Shown here: piece by piece, positions 52,125 through 59,526 of the stretch | Layout: every line of letters starts with the position of its first letter | Numbering within the stretch: the stretch's first letter is position 1 | NCBI GenBank assembly: GCA_963925805.1 | Contig: CAWUSE010000012.1 | Location: 1 to 64,000 of the forward strand | Reading direction: 5' to 3' | DNA length: 64,000 nucleotides | DNA from: UBA10347 sp905182135 | GTDB taxonomy: Bacteria; Actinomycetota; Acidimicrobiia; Acidimicrobiales; UBA10347 | Program-made: the position numbers and the translations under genes | The notes under the pieces: model-generated | What the model was told of the DNA's origin: nothing | Database searches by the model: none | Seen by the model: the letters and a program-made list of their open reading frames with translations, nothing else

Positions 52125-52180
52125 AGGCAGCACCGACCTGAGGCAGCACCGACCCGAGGCAGCACCGACGCTAGGCAGCG
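52125..52180. repeat. 16-bp tandem repeat array after the TlpA-like gene
   Basis: Three 16-bp units begin AGGCAGCACCGAC (52125-52140, 52141-52156, 52157-52172). A fourth partial copy, AGGCAGCGATGAG, is the last codons of the TlpA-like gene (stop TAG at 52171-52173). The array therefore seems to have grown from the gene's 3' end by slippage. The 120 bp to its left hold nothing recognisable. Confidence 0.85.
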
Positions 52181-52749
52181 ATGAGTTCGTTGATTCGGGC
52201 AGTCAGGCCTTCGAGCCCCAGAGGCCCGATATGACTCTCGATAGTTCCGTCATTGTTGATGAAGACGAATGACGGCTGGGACGTGATCCTAAACTCGCGC
52301 CAGATCTCGATATCCGGATCAGCAATGTGCTCGAACGCGTCGACGCCGCGGTCGGTGATCCATTGCTGGAACGTGTCGGCATCGTCACGACCAGCAACGC
52401 CGATCATGGTGACATCATCTGCAAACAATTGTTGAACCTCTGCGACCGCAGGAGCTTCTAGGATGCAGGTCGCTCACCAGGGCGCCCAGAACCATAGAAC
52501 TACGTCTTGGCCCTCGAATGACCCGAAGTCGATCTGACCGCCGGTCACGGTTGTCGCCACACGTGAGGGTTCAGCGGTGGCTTCCTCGATAGGGGCAGCT
52601 TGGTCTGCTTCTTCTGCCGGGGCTGGGGCGGCACCTGCGGTGTCGCCTGAGCTACCGCCACAGCTGGTGGCAACTATGGCGGTCACAGCCAGAGCCACGA
52701 ACAAGCTTCGTAACTTCTTTGAGGCCCGGAGCATCATGAACAAGAGCAT
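52171..52749 (-). CDS. TlpA/redoxin-like lipoprotein with in-frame TGA at the active-site cysteine (candidate selenoprotein)
   Basis: Reading through one TGA (52474-52476) gives about 192 residues. These are a signal peptide with lipobox (ALAVTAIVATSC, Cys30), a Pro/Glu/Ala linker and a TlpA-like thioredoxin fold. The strand VVLWFWAPW is followed by TGA-Ala-Thr-Cys and ILEAPAVAEV, so TGA (residue 92) replaces the first Cys of CxxC and Cys95 is kept. The cis-Pro loop ITSQPSFVFIN and C-terminus INELIAA are intact, with no other lesion. Selenocysteine in a UxxC motif is the leading hypothesis. A Cys-to-stop mutation is the alternative. It is the last gene of a metal-resistance-like set. Confidence 0.7.
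52442..52473 (-). promoter_or_regulatory. stem-loop directly after the in-frame TGA (SECIS candidate)
   Basis: In mRNA sense, GCGACC begins right after the TGA and pairs with GGTCGC 20 bases later (arms 52468-52473 and 52442-52447). Inside, GCA pairs with TGC after a single bulged U, leaving a 13-base loop. Bacterial SECIS elements are short stem-loops just downstream of UGA, often with a bulged U. A clear G-U apical motif is missing here, so support is only moderate. Confidence 0.4.
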
Positions 52750-52805
52750 ATGGCGAGTTGTACGGGCCTGTCCGTCACCCTGATTAACGACGGAGAAACT
52801 CACAC

Positions 52806-52835
52806 TTCGGTCCTTGATTGCAATCAAGGACCGAA
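52806..52835. promoter_or_regulatory. 30-bp perfect palindrome upstream of the TlpA-like gene
   Basis: TTCGGTCCTTGATTG (52806-52820) is followed without spacer by its exact reverse complement (52821-52835). It lies between the HMA-cupin stop (52977) and the TlpA-like start (52749). No T-run follows on either strand. A dimeric regulator operator, a recombination site or a strong RNA hairpin are all possible. Confidence 0.75.
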
Positions 52836-52976
52836 ATCGGCCCATCAATGATCTGTGGCCCTCACTGTCCACCGCTGTTGGCAGCCCTAGCAACATCGAC
52901 TGGCCGCCAGCGACTGCGTCAACCGAGCGGCGCTGCGCTGCTTGTACCAAGGGGCTTCGTTATTCAGCCATGCCAG

Positions 52977-53462
52977 TTATCGGTCGAGAAGTTCGACCTC
53001 GACAAAGGCAACCGTTGTGTCGCCGTCGTTAGCCACATTGTGTGCCACGCCCTTGCCCCGCTGGTAGGACACACCGATCGTTATCGGCGCGACAGCGCTG
53101 GTGTCATCAGTTTCAATGGTGAGCTCACCATCGGTGACGGGGACCACCACATAGTCAAATGCGTGCACATGAGGGCCAGTCTCGGTTCCAGGCGGGAAGG
53201 TCCACTTAGTAACCCGAACAACACCATCATCGAGCTGTTGTTCAGCCGCTGCGGCCCCTCGTTGTCGAGATGCGTCGTAGCCGGCCTCGTCGATGGCCCG
53301 AAGAATCGCAATGCTCTCACCACCTATAACAGTCACAAGTTTTGCATCGACGTCAACATCGATCGACGTCACACCAGGAACCTGGTCGAGTTCGGCAGTA
53401 ATTGCGTTCACACAGTGCTCGCAGCTGATCTCTGGCACGGAATACATCATTGGTGAAGCCAT
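52977..53462 (-). CDS. heavy-metal-associated (HMA) domain fused to a cupin domain
   Basis: A 161-residue two-domain protein. Residues 1-68 form a CopZ-like ferredoxin fold with the metal motif ISCEHCVNAITAELDQVPGV. Residues about 80-161 form a small cupin (VTKWTFPPGTETGPHVHAFD, then VVVPVTDGELTIETDD and GKGVAHNVANDGD). The cupin histidines (HVHAFDY, AHNV) could bind a metal. No signal peptide is seen, so it is probably cytoplasmic, between CopA and the TlpA-like gene. A chaperone that carries metal to or from a cupin site is plausible, but the function is not established. ATG 53462 is preferred over an upstream TTG. Confidence 0.85.
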   Translation of the reverse strand: MASPMMYSVPEISCEHCVNAITAELDQVPGVTSIDVDVDAKLVTVIGGESIAILRAIDEAGYDASRQRGAAAAEQQLDDGVVRVTKWTFPPGTETGPHVHAFDYVVVPVTDGELTIETDDTSAVAPITIGVSYQRGKGVAHNVANDGDTTVAFVEVELLDR

Positions 53463-53507
53463 AACTCGTTCTTTCTTGGGAGACAATGAGAATGGAAATG
53501 CTGGCGG

Positions 53508-55721
53508 TTACAAGGTAATGGCACGGTACCCAGTAAAGCGGCGCAGTCTCAAGCTATTGCTGACCACGAAAAGCGATGAGATGCCCATTGCGCCCGCTGC
53601 AATCATGGGATTCAGCACACCGAATGCTGCGAGCGGGATCGCAGCCGCGTTGTAAGCGAACGCCCAGAACAGATTGCCCTTGATGGTGCTGAGAGTTCGG
53701 CGGGCCAAGGCAATTGCGTCGGCTACTGCTCGAAGATCGCCGCTCACCACGGTCAGATCCGATGCCTGAATAGCTATGTCGGTGCCCGTACCTACAGCGA
53801 TGCCGATGTCGGCTTGGGCCAGCGCAGGTGCATCGTTAATACCATCACCGACCATGGCCACCCGATGGCCCGCTGCTTGCAGTCGTTTGATTTCATCGAC
53901 CTTGCCACTCGGTAAGACTTGGGCGATGACATGGTCGACACCGACGGCGGCACCAACCTGGTCTGCGGCTCGCTGGTTGTCTCCGGTGAGTAATGTGACT
54001 TTCAAACCCTGTTCGTGGAGAGCCGCTACTGCTGCTGCACTTGTGTCTTTCAGCGTGTCGGTTACGACAAGCACACCCTCGGCTTGTGTACCTCGACCAA
54101 CCAGTACTGCTGTTGCACCGGTGGCTTCGGCTTGTTCGGCCAACGCCTCAACACCATCCGGGACCGTCTCGAACAGCAGACGACGGCCTACCCGCACTTG
54201 CACTCCGTTGACCAACCCTGTCACGCCATACCCCGCTCGTGACTCGAAGGCTTCCACAGAGCGCAGGTCTGTGGAAGCCTTCGAGCCAGGCCCCACTGTT
54301 CCCGTTGCGATCGCTTGAGCGATGGGGTGCTCCGAAAAGGTCTCAAGCGAGGCCGCTAGTACCAGTAGTTCGGCTTCATCGGCGTGACTCAGTGCAGGTA
54401 CGTGAACGCCGACCAACTGCATTTTTCCTTCGGTGATCGTGCCAGTCTTATCGACGACGACAACGTCGATATCTCGAGTATCTTCCAGGACCTCACCGCC
54501 CTTAATGATCACGCCAAGCTGTGCACCTCGGCCAGTCCCAACCATGATGCCCAACGGTGTCGCCAACCCCAGTGCGCAGGGGCACGCGATGATCAGCACC
54601 GCTACAGCCGCAGTGAATGCGTCATCTGCCCCGTGACCTAGCCCAAACCACGCAATCAGCGTGAGAAGAGAAGCAGCGATGGCAACCGGAACAAAGACTG
54701 CCGAGACCCGGTCGGCCAGGCGTTGCACATTGGCGCGACTTCCCTGGGCCTGATCGACCAACATGATGATTTGAGCGAGCGCTGTCTCAGAGCCAACGCG
54801 AGTTGCTTCAACCGTCAACGTGCCATTGGTGTTGATCGTGGCTCCGATGACCTCGTCGCCAACATCAACATCGACAGGCACTGGTTCACCCGTCACCATT
54901 GCCATGTCAACAGCGGAGCTCCCTGCGACGACTACCCCATCGGTTGCGAGCTTCTCGCCGGGACGAACAATGAACCGCATACCAACAACCAGGTCATCGA
55001 GCCGGATTTCACGACCGTCTTCAAGCCGAGCTGTGCTGGCGCCGAGGTCCGCAAGCGCACGAATTGCATCACCGGACCGCCGGGTTGCCCGAAGTTCGAA
55101 CCACTTGCCGAGGAGAATCAATGTGACGATTACTGCGCCCGTCTCGAAGTAGATGTGTCCGCCACCGACATCCCCCACAAGCACGACTGCAGACCACGTC
55201 CATGCAGCCGACGACCCCATTGAGACCAGCGTGTCCATGGTTGTGGCACCGTGGCGAAGGTTCATAGCCGCAGAGCGATGGAATGGCCAGCCACACCAGA
55301 ACACAACCGGTGTGGCCAACGCTGCCACGATCCATGTCCATCCAGTAAAATGTAAGGGCGAAGCCATCGTGATCGCCATAGCCGGAACGGCAAGCACAAT
55401 GCCGACGATCAAGCGACGCCGCAGGTCCGCCTCGCGCCGATCACCCGCGTCATCCGCGTCGGTCTGATCAATCACGGCATATCCCAGACCATCTATTACG
55501 TCGGCGACCTGGGTATCGGTCACGTCGGCATTACGCATCATGGTCGCTCGCCCAGTGGCGAAGTTCACCTGCACATCAGAAAGCCCGTCTAACTTTGCGA
55601 GCTTGCGCTGAATCCGGTTTGCGCAGGCTGCACACGTCATGCCGTCAACCATCAACTCAGATCGTTCGGTCGCTATGGCCCGAGCGCTCTCGGCCTGCGG
55701 ATTTGAGAGGGGTGATGTCAC
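53508..55721 (-). CDS. copA: P1B-1-type Cu(I)-exporting ATPase
   Basis: A 737-residue heavy-metal ATPase. One N-terminal HMA domain (GMTCAACANRIQRKL) is followed by eight helices. The ion channel motif is IIACPCALGLATPLG. The phosphorylation loop is DKTGTITEGK, the N-domain has TFSEHPIAQAIA, and the hinge is MVGDGINDAPALAQA. Late motifs N-x6-YN-x4-P (NLFWAFAYNAAAIP) and M-x2-SS (MGISS) are those of Cu(I)/Ag(I) pumps. It exports copper from the cytoplasm. The N-domain carries a 16-bp inverted repeat (54244-54284). The GTG start coincides with the predicted transcription start, so the mRNA may be leaderless. Confidence 0.94.
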   Translation of the reverse strand: MTSPLSNPQAESARAIATERSELMVDGMTCAACANRIQRKLAKLDGLSDVQVNFATGRATMMRNADVTDTQVADVIDGLGYAVIDQTDADDAGDRREADLRRRLIVGIVLAVPAMAITMASPLHFTGWTWIVAALATPVVFWCGWPFHRSAAMNLRHGATTMDTLVSMGSSAAWTWSAVVLVGDVGGGHIYFETGAVIVTLILLGKWFELRATRRSGDAIRALADLGASTARLEDGREIRLDDLVVGMRFIVRPGEKLATDGVVVAGSSAVDMAMVTGEPVPVDVDVGDEVIGATINTNGTLTVEATRVGSETALAQIIMLVDQAQGSRANVQRLADRVSAVFVPVAIAASLLTLIAWFGLGHGADDAFTAAVAVLIIACPCALGLATPLGIMVGTGRGAQLGVIIKGGEVLEDTRDIDVVVVDKTGTITEGKMQLVGVHVPALSHADEAELLVLAASLETFSEHPIAQAIATGTVGPGSKASTDLRSVEAFESRAGYGVTGLVNGVQVRVGRRLLFETVPDGVEALAEQAEATGATAVLVGRGTQAEGVLVVTDTLKDTSAAAVAALHEQGLKVTLLTGDNQRAADQVGAAVGVDHVIAQVLPSGKVDEIKRLQAAGHRVAMVGDGINDAPALAQADIGIAVGTGTDIAIQASDLTVVSGDLRAVADAIALARRTLSTIKGNLFWAFAYNAAAIPLAAFGVLNPMIAAGAMGISSLFVVSNSLRLRRFTGYRAITL
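54244..54284. repeat. 16-bp inverted repeat inside copA
   Basis: TCGAAGGCTTCCACAG (54244-54259) and CTGTGGAAGCCTTCGA (54269-54284) are perfect arms around AGCGCAGGT. In the protein this encodes GSKASTDLRSVEAFESRAG, in the nucleotide-binding domain just before GYGV, where family length varies. Such an exact dyad in coding sequence is unexpected and resembles an inserted hairpin element. Confidence 0.85.
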
Positions 55722-55727
55722 ACCCTA

Positions 55728-55759
55728 AGGATAAAGCTTCCACTCAACTGGAATGTCAA
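55728..55759 (-). promoter_or_regulatory. MerR-type copA promoter with long spacer
   Basis: On the minus strand TTGACA (55754-55759) and TATCCT (55728-55733) are separated by 20 bp. A dyad TTCCA-GTTGAG-TGGAA (55738-55753) fills the spacer. Overlong spacers with a centred dyad are the hallmark of MerR-family activation, and the bases resemble the E. coli CueR site at copA. The expected transcription start falls at the copA GTG. Confidence 0.8.
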
Positions 55760-55782
55760 GGGTGACGAGGGTCTCATTCAAC

Positions 55783-56190
55783 TCACGGGAACACCGACCC
55801 GGCAATCACCTGGCACCGATTGGGGTCTGTGCATGCACCAGGATCAAGCGAGCGCGCCCGTCTTGCCAACTCGCTGAGCACAACCCGCGCCGACTTCAGC
55901 CGTTCAACCTGATCGTCGATGTCCGCTAGGTGCCGCTCTAGCAGCGCTGTGGTGTGACCACAGGAGCCTTCGCCCGCTTCCTTCAGCTCAAGAACCGACG
56001 CTATTTCCCCCAAGGACAGACCCGTCGCCTGCGCATCGCGAATGAACATCAGCCGTTCAGTTACACCACCGCCATAATCGCGATAACCCGCTGTTGTACG
56101 CGGAGGTTCGGCCAGAAGACCAATCGACTCGTAGTAGCGGATCGTCTTGGTCGAGACATGGGTTTGGGTAGCGAGTTCGCCGATGCGCAT
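55783..56190 (-). CDS. MerR-family metal-responsive regulator
   Basis: A 135-residue MerR protein. The winged HTH is MRIGELATQTHVSTKTIRYY with ESIGLLAEPPRTTAGYRDYG. A coiled dimer helix and a C-terminal metal loop DPGACTDPNRCQVI (Cys120, Cys126) follow. It also has Cys77 in EGSCGHTTALLERHLAD, a position occupied by Ser in Cu(I)-specific CueR but by Cys in Hg/Zn sensors. The adjoining pump is clearly Cu(I)-type, so metal specificity is open. It lies directly upstream of copA on the same strand, with the MerR-type promoter in the 61-bp gap. Confidence 0.9.
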   Translation of the reverse strand: MRIGELATQTHVSTKTIRYYESIGLLAEPPRTTAGYRDYGGGVTERLMFIRDAQATGLSLGEIASVLELKEAGEGSCGHTTALLERHLADIDDQVERLKSARVVLSELARRARSLDPGACTDPNRCQVIAGSVFP

Positions 56191-56444
56191 TACTCGACAC
56201 TAGGGATTTCACCCTGATGGATCAACACTGGATTAAAAGGATGAAAATTAACTCTTAAGACAAATAATTAAGTCGCAATAAATCTCACGCCCTCGGCATC
56301 CACTCGTCTAATGCGTGTTATCCACGTGCTCACACCGTCCGTATTGACTATTGCCCGTCTTGACTATTAGCGGTTTGGTGGCAACTCGTATCGTCTCGAT
56401 ACTGGTGAACAACCAACTCGGCCTCTGAACGCCTCCGCCTCGGG
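56191..56444. other. AT-rich intergenic region
   Basis: This 254-bp gap between merR and the TauD-like gene contains an AT-rich island at about 56225-56285, in contrast with the GC-rich surroundings. It holds runs such as GGATTAAAAGGATGAAAATT. It probably contains the merR promoter. No ORF, hairpin or repeat stands out. Confidence 0.3.
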
Positions 56445-57281
56445 TTACGACGGGATATCGCCGCAGATGGTGATGCGACGCATCTGTCGCCTCTGACCCG
56501 CATAGTCGTGGAGGGCGAAATGCTGCACGCTGCGGTTATCCCACATCGCCAACGACCCCCGTTCCCACCGGAAACGACAGGTAAAACGTTCATGGACTGC
56601 GTGATCGAACAAGAACCCCAAAAGCGCTTCTGATTCGTTTCGACGCAAGCCGCGGATGCGACTCGTGAACGCGCGATTCACATAGAGGCCCTTGCGGCCA
56701 TTCTCGGGGTGTGTCCGAACGACCGGGTGTTGTACCTCGTTTGCCGCAAGGTCAGCATTCTTTGTACGCATCGCTTGCGACCGAGTCGAGATACCCCCTT
56801 CTTGATATTGCGAGCCAGCCGAATGCACCGCCACGAGGCCATCGAGCATGCCCTTCATCGTGTCGCTTAGCGCATCGTACGCAGCGTGCTGGTTAGCAAA
56901 AAGAGTGTCACCGCCCGCAGCGGGTACGTCGATAGCAAAGAGTATTGATCCCAAATCAGGCTCGGGCAGGAAGGTCACATCAGCATGCCACCCACCGCCA
57001 AAGTTCAATACGTCGTCGGGCATGGTCAAAATGTCGAGGACTTCAGGATGCTCGTCAGTGCCATACACGAACGGGTGTTCATCGAGCTCGCCAAATCGTC
57101 GACCGAAAGCCATCTGCTGTTCAGCGTCGAGGTCCTGATCTCGAAAAAACAACACATGGTGAGTCACAAAGGCCAATCGGATCGCTTCGACAGTCGCTTC
57201 GTCGAGTGGCTCAGCAAGGTCAATTCCGCAAACAACGGCGCCCAAAACGCCCGAGATTGGTTCCACATCAAGTTGCACCAT
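56445..57281 (-). CDS. TauD/TfdA-family 2OG-Fe(II) dioxygenase
   Basis: A 278-residue TauD-type oxygenase. GVLGAVVCGIDLAEPLDEAT starts the fold. Metal ligands are in GGGWHADVTFLPEPDLGSIL (His-x-Asp) and RSVQHFALHDYAGQRRQMRR (distal His, with an Arg for 2-oxoglutarate). PAAGGDTLFANQHAAYDALS is conserved. It would release sulfite, an aldehyde or another group from an oxidised substrate such as a sulfonate or aryloxyalkanoate. The start is ATG 57281; the longer frame to 57329 overlaps the divergent gene. Confidence 0.87.
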   Translation of the reverse strand: MVQLDVEPISGVLGAVVCGIDLAEPLDEATVEAIRLAFVTHHVLFFRDQDLDAEQQMAFGRRFGELDEHPFVYGTDEHPEVLDILTMPDDVLNFGGGWHADVTFLPEPDLGSILFAIDVPAAGGDTLFANQHAAYDALSDTMKGMLDGLVAVHSAGSQYQEGGISTRSQAMRTKNADLAANEVQHPVVRTHPENGRKGLYVNRAFTSRIRGLRRNESEALLGFLFDHAVHERFTCRFRWERGSLAMWDNRSVQHFALHDYAGQRRQMRRITICGDIPS

Positions 57282-57327
57282 GGACCAACAGTACCGCCCG
57301 TCTGAGCAGCCGCTTAATGTGGCGGTC

Positions 57328-57708
57328 ATGACTCCAAGTGAAACCGTGACCGCCTTTATTCAGGCGATCGAGCGGCTCGACATCGACGGCGCAGTAGCCA
57401 TATTGTCCGACGACGTCTTATACGAGAACGTTCCAATGAATCCAATCGCTGGTCGCGAGGGTGTCCGAGCAGCACTCGCAGGTTTCTTGGGCTCCGCCAG
57501 CCAGGTCGCATGGCCCGTCAGTTCGCAGTTCGAGCACGGCAATCGGGTTGTCAACGAACGGGTCGACCGTTTCAAGATTGGTGAGGGCTGGCTCGAGATG
57601 CCGGTAGCTGGTTTCTTCGACGTGAATGACCAGGGATTGATCACGCTATGGCGCGACTATTTTGACCTTGCGACCTACACCGACCAGATGGCTGCGCTTC
57701 GCCCATAA
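57328..57708 (+). CDS. limonene-1,2-epoxide hydrolase-like NTF2-fold protein
   Basis: A 126-residue protein: TPSETVTAFIQAIERLDIDG helices, then DDVLYENVPMNPIAGREGVR, a strand pattern characteristic of LEH-type proteins. It ends FDVNDQGLITLWRDYFDLAT. The LEH catalytic Asp-Arg-Asp set is plausibly Asp/Arg in the WRDYFD region, though I cannot confirm all three. ATG 57328 is used; a GTG/ATG further up would overlap the divergent TauD gene. It could hydrolyse an epoxide or act as a general NTF2-like binder. Confidence 0.78.
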   Translation: MTPSETVTAFIQAIERLDIDGAVAILSDDVLYENVPMNPIAGREGVRAALAGFLGSASQVAWPVSSQFEHGNRVVNERVDRFKIGEGWLEMPVAGFFDVNDQGLITLWRDYFDLATYTDQMAALRP

Positions 57709-57783
57709 TTTCATCACATCGCTGGCGACCCATGCCCTCGTTGAGCCACTCAGCTGACCCTCGATCCGTATCGCCGGTCAGTC

Positions 57784-57925
57784 AATGATGAGGCCGAAAC
57801 CTTTGACGTTGCGTGCTAAAGCGAGACCCGCCCCAGCAAAACCGTTCCCAATGGTGCTGCCGACAATAATGTGTGCACTGGAATCGTGCACCGCACGGGG
57901 ATTAGACCGGCCGAACATTAACGGG
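57784..57925 (-). pseudogene. C-terminal protein remnant in 369-bp gap
   Basis: Between 57709 and 58077 the only coherent signal is a minus-strand frame reading HDSSAHIIVGSTIGNGFAGA then GLALARNVKGFGLIID and a stop. The glycine-rich segment looks like part of a cofactor-binding domain. There is no start, and no larger gene can be built. I do not assign a family. A plus-strand frame across the same DNA is judged a shadow. Confidence 0.35.
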
Positions 57926-58077
57926 ACGAAGCCAGTCTGCACGAGACAAACGACTCAAAACGGCTGGATGGACCCACCTCTGCATTGCGAGCAAGCGGTG
58001 TCACCATCTGCGACTGAATCAGATGATGACACCGTCTAACTCTTGCATTACAGGCGGTGTCTAAGCGGCGTCAGCAC

Positions 58078-59526
58078 TCAGCCGGCATCGACGTGATTCC
58101 AACCAGATACAGACTTCACTTCGCAGAATTCTTCGATGCCCCATTCGCCGCCCTCGCGACCATTGCCAGACTGGCCGTAGCCGCCGAACGGTGCGCCAGC
58201 GCCGCGCGCTAGACCGTTCATCTCGACCATGCCGGATCGCAGTTGACGGGCGACTCGGCGAGCCTTGTCGTTGTCTTGCGTCTGCACATAGTTCGTCAGG
58301 CCATACGGCGTATCGTTTGCAATCGCCACAGCTTCTTCTTCGGTGTCGAACGGCGTTATTGAAAGAACCGGTCCAAAGATCTCTTCTCGAGCGATCGTCA
58401 TGTCGGGGTCCACGTCGGCGAAGACTGTCGGCTTCACGAAATAACCACTTTCGTGACCCTCGGGGCGACCAGTTCCACCGGCAACCAAGCGAGCACCTTC
58501 GGATTCGCCTTTGGCAATGAGCGCCTGGATCTTGTCCCACTGCACTTTGCTCACAACAGGGCCGATATGGCGGCCTTCGTTGCTAGCAATATCAACAGCA
58601 GTTTTCTCGGCAACATCTTTCGCCATCGCTACAGCCTGGTCATAGAGCGGCCGCTCGACAAGCATGCGAGTTGGCGCGTTACATGACTGGCCACTGTTGT
58701 TGAAACACTGTCGCACGCCTCGAGTGACGGCCTTATCGTCGGCGTCGGCGAAGATGATGTTCGCTCCCTTGCCGCCAAGTTCAAGTGCAACCCGCTTAAC
58801 CGAATCGGCAGCATTCTTGGTGATGGCTACTCCAGCGCGAGTCGAACCAGTGAAGGACACCATGTCGACATCGGGATGGCCGGACAACTGTGTGCCGACA
58901 CCCGGGCCATCACCCTGGACCATGTTGAACACACCTGCTGGGAAGCCAGCTTCGTCGACCATCTCGGCAAAAAGCGCTGAGCTCAATGGTGCGACTTCAC
59001 TTGGCTTGAGCACCATGGTGCAGCCAACACCGAGAGCGGGAGCCACCTTGAGGGCGACCTGATTCATGGGCCAATTCCACGGCGTAATCAAGGCGGCCAC
59101 ACCTACGGGTTCATACAAGATGGCGTTGTCGGGCGAACGATCATTGAGCGGACGCTCAAAGTCGAACGCCTGCAATGCCCGAATGATGTTCTTAATATGG
59201 GCGCCTCCGGCACCAACCTGCGCAGTCTGAGCGAGCGCAATCGGCGCACCCATTTCCATCGAGATTGCTTCAGCCATCTCGCCACTACGAGCCGTGTAGA
59301 CCTCGAGCAACTTCTCGAGCAGCGCAATCCGTTCGTCCTTGGGAGTCATGCTCCACGGCACGAACGCCGCCTTGGCTGCGGCGACGGCTGCATTGGTGTC
59401 GGCCTCACCCCCCAAAGAGATCGTGGCACAAACCTGCTCGGTCGATGGGTTGATGACTTCAAAGTCGTTGGCTTCTGCAGGGGTTACCCACTGGCCGTTT
59501 ATATAGAAATTGCGGCGATCGATCAT
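58078..59526 (-). CDS. NAD(P)-dependent aldehyde dehydrogenase
   Basis: A 482-residue aldehyde dehydrogenase. The cofactor fold has ALITPWNWPMNQVALKVAPA and MVSFTGSTRAGVAITKNAAD. The general-base Glu is in ALELGGKGANIIF. The catalytic Cys is in FNNSGQSCNAPTRMLV. It closes with EIFGPVLSITPFDTEEEAVA. It oxidises an unidentified aldehyde to the acid. ATG 59526 has AGGAG six bases upstream. A TetR gene lies upstream on the same strand and may regulate it. Confidence 0.92.
   Translation of the reverse strand: MIDRRNFYINGQWVTPAEANDFEVINPSTEQVCATISLGGEADTNAAVAAAKAAFVPWSMTPKDERIALLEKLLEVYTARSGEMAEAISMEMGAPIALAQTAQVGAGGAHIKNIIRALQAFDFERPLNDRSPDNAILYEPVGVAALITPWNWPMNQVALKVAPALGVGCTMVLKPSEVAPLSSALFAEMVDEAGFPAGVFNMVQGDGPGVGTQLSGHPDVDMVSFTGSTRAGVAITKNAADSVKRVALELGGKGANIIFADADDKAVTRGVRQCFNNSGQSCNAPTRMLVERPLYDQAVAMAKDVAEKTAVDIASNEGRHIGPVVSKVQWDKIQALIAKGESEGARLVAGGTGRPEGHESGYFVKPTVFADVDPDMTIAREEIFGPVLSITPFDTEEEAVAIANDTPYGLTNYVQTQDNDKARRVARQLRSGMVEMNGLARGAGAPFGGYGQSGNGREGGEWGIEEFCEVKSVSGWNHVDAG

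Noticed and set aside
52474..52950. Treating the redoxin as two separate genes
   Set aside because: The two halves share one frame across a single TGA and together form one complete TlpA-like fold.
57785..58039. 84-residue plus-strand ORF
   Set aside because: Basic, Pro/Thr-rich, shadow-like composition; the opposite strand has the more protein-like frame.
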